From Punctularia strigosozonata HHB-11173 SS5 (lineage: Eukaryota > Basidiomycota > Agaricomycetes > Corticiales > Punctulariaceae): a stretch of DNA of 53,766 nucleotides. Position numbers and translations under genes: made by a program. The stretch is from positions 1,104,187-1,157,952 of the forward strand of contig NW_006767437.1 in the NCBI RefSeq assembly GCF_000264995.1, read 5' to 3'. Shown here one piece after another: positions 53,232 through 53,766 of this stretch. Numbering within the stretch: the first letter of the stretch is position 1; each line of letters starts with the position of its first letter. Below the pieces are notes generated by a model that did not search any database, was not told where the DNA came from, and saw only the letters and a program-made list of their open reading frames with translations.

Positions 53232-53766
53232 TGTCACGTGTCGATCCAGACCGACCTACGCCGATCCGCTCCGCCGATCGTCACCGATCTACACCGATCT
53301 CCTCCGATCCGATCTCCGACCTTTCGCCGACTTCTTCACCGACGCCGATCCCGACTTTCCCGTTTCGGTCAAGGGCGGGATACGCCTATCACATGCACCG
53401 GGCCACCGGCGGCTCAACGCCCCGGTGGTTCCAGATCTTGAACGGATTCAACTCCGATTTTCCTGTTTCCTGTTCCCTTTGTCTGACATCATAGCTTCCC
53501 TTTGTAGACTTTAGTTTCCCGTCGCTTGCGACGGATCTTTCGGTCCGATCTTTCCGCCTCTTCCGTAGATATGTTCCCTTTGTGTTCCATACGATATCTC
53601 TTGTCTCCGAATGTTCCCTTTGTGCGCCGAACGGCGCCTCCGATCTCCGACATCTCCGACTTTACCATTGTTCTCTTTTGTACATATAAACCGTCGAACT
53701 GTACCGTAGATAGTCAGTTCGAATATCGACTAAGCTTCACTCTATTCCTCCTGCGGACTCAGAGCG
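53232..53766 (+). mobile_element. Probable LTR of a retrotransposon (partial)
   Basis: At 53232 the satellite stops in mid-unit and TGTCACGTGTCGATCC begins. TGTCACG is a common start for Ty3/gypsy LTRs in basidiomycetes. The sequence that follows is non-coding and rich in CGATC and TTCCCTTTGT repeats. It then carries TATAAA at 53685-53690 and a transcription-start-like tail (AGTTCGAATATCGACTAAGC). It runs off the right edge before any CA end is seen, so the call rests on the boundary, the TATA box and the composition. Confidence 0.5.

Noticed and set aside
1-53766. tRNA, rRNA or bacterial-type operon features
   Set aside because: No tRNA cloverleaf, rRNA segment or ribosome-binding-site pattern was seen. 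The intron density and gene families are those of a fungal nuclear genome.

Overview
This window is nuclear DNA of a basidiomycete fungus, most likely an Agaricomycete. The evidence is the density of 45-65 nt GT-AG introns and the gene content: DUF6535 membrane proteins, a KDZ transposase with a CxC2 cysteine cluster, a Tnp2-type CACTA transposase and several lineage-typical uncharacterised families. It is an accessory, repeat-rich region with no obvious housekeeping block. All calls rest on reading frames, splice-phase agreement and family motifs recognised by eye; no database search was run.

Region 1 (1-14495, resuming at 34898-36346) is a tandem segmental duplication. Each unit holds a decayed acetate kinase gene on the minus strand, diverging from a DUF6535 membrane-protein gene on the plus strand. 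There are three acetate-kinase relics (about 1.6-2.8, 6.8-7.9 and 12.9-14.1 kb) and three DUF6535 genes (3402-6461 and 8549-11679 full length; 35116-36373 truncated). Relic C, and apparently relic A, also carry part of a neighbouring plus-strand gene that resembles a C3HC zinc-finger protein.

Region 2 (14496-34894) is a single CACTA/EnSpm-like transposon of about 20.4 kb. It starts CACGGCGGTG and ends CACCGCTGTG, has near-identical 559-bp terminal inverted repeats, and is flanked by a GGA target-site duplication. The two paralogous array units show what the empty site looks like. The element split the third array unit between its acetate-kinase relic and its DUF6535 gene. It carries a Tnp2 transposase interrupted by one in-frame TAG, a coiled-coil companion gene, three small genes, an intact five-exon WD40 gene and a 1,116-residue protein. 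Between them are satellites and a family of covarying DNA hairpins. Both N gaps lie inside the inverted repeats and are bordered by duplicated sequence, so they look like assembly artefacts.

Region 3 (36347-53766) follows an abrupt breakpoint that truncates DUF6535 copy 3. It holds a 237-bp macrosatellite, an eight-exon 982-residue gene with a long Pro/Val-rich repeat (minus), a 291-bp degenerate repeat, a small two-exon gene, a KDZ transposase gene of about 12 exons, a three-exon 170-residue gene, a relic of a GH78 alpha-L-rhamnosidase gene, another satellite, and the start of what looks like an LTR retrotransposon running off the right edge.
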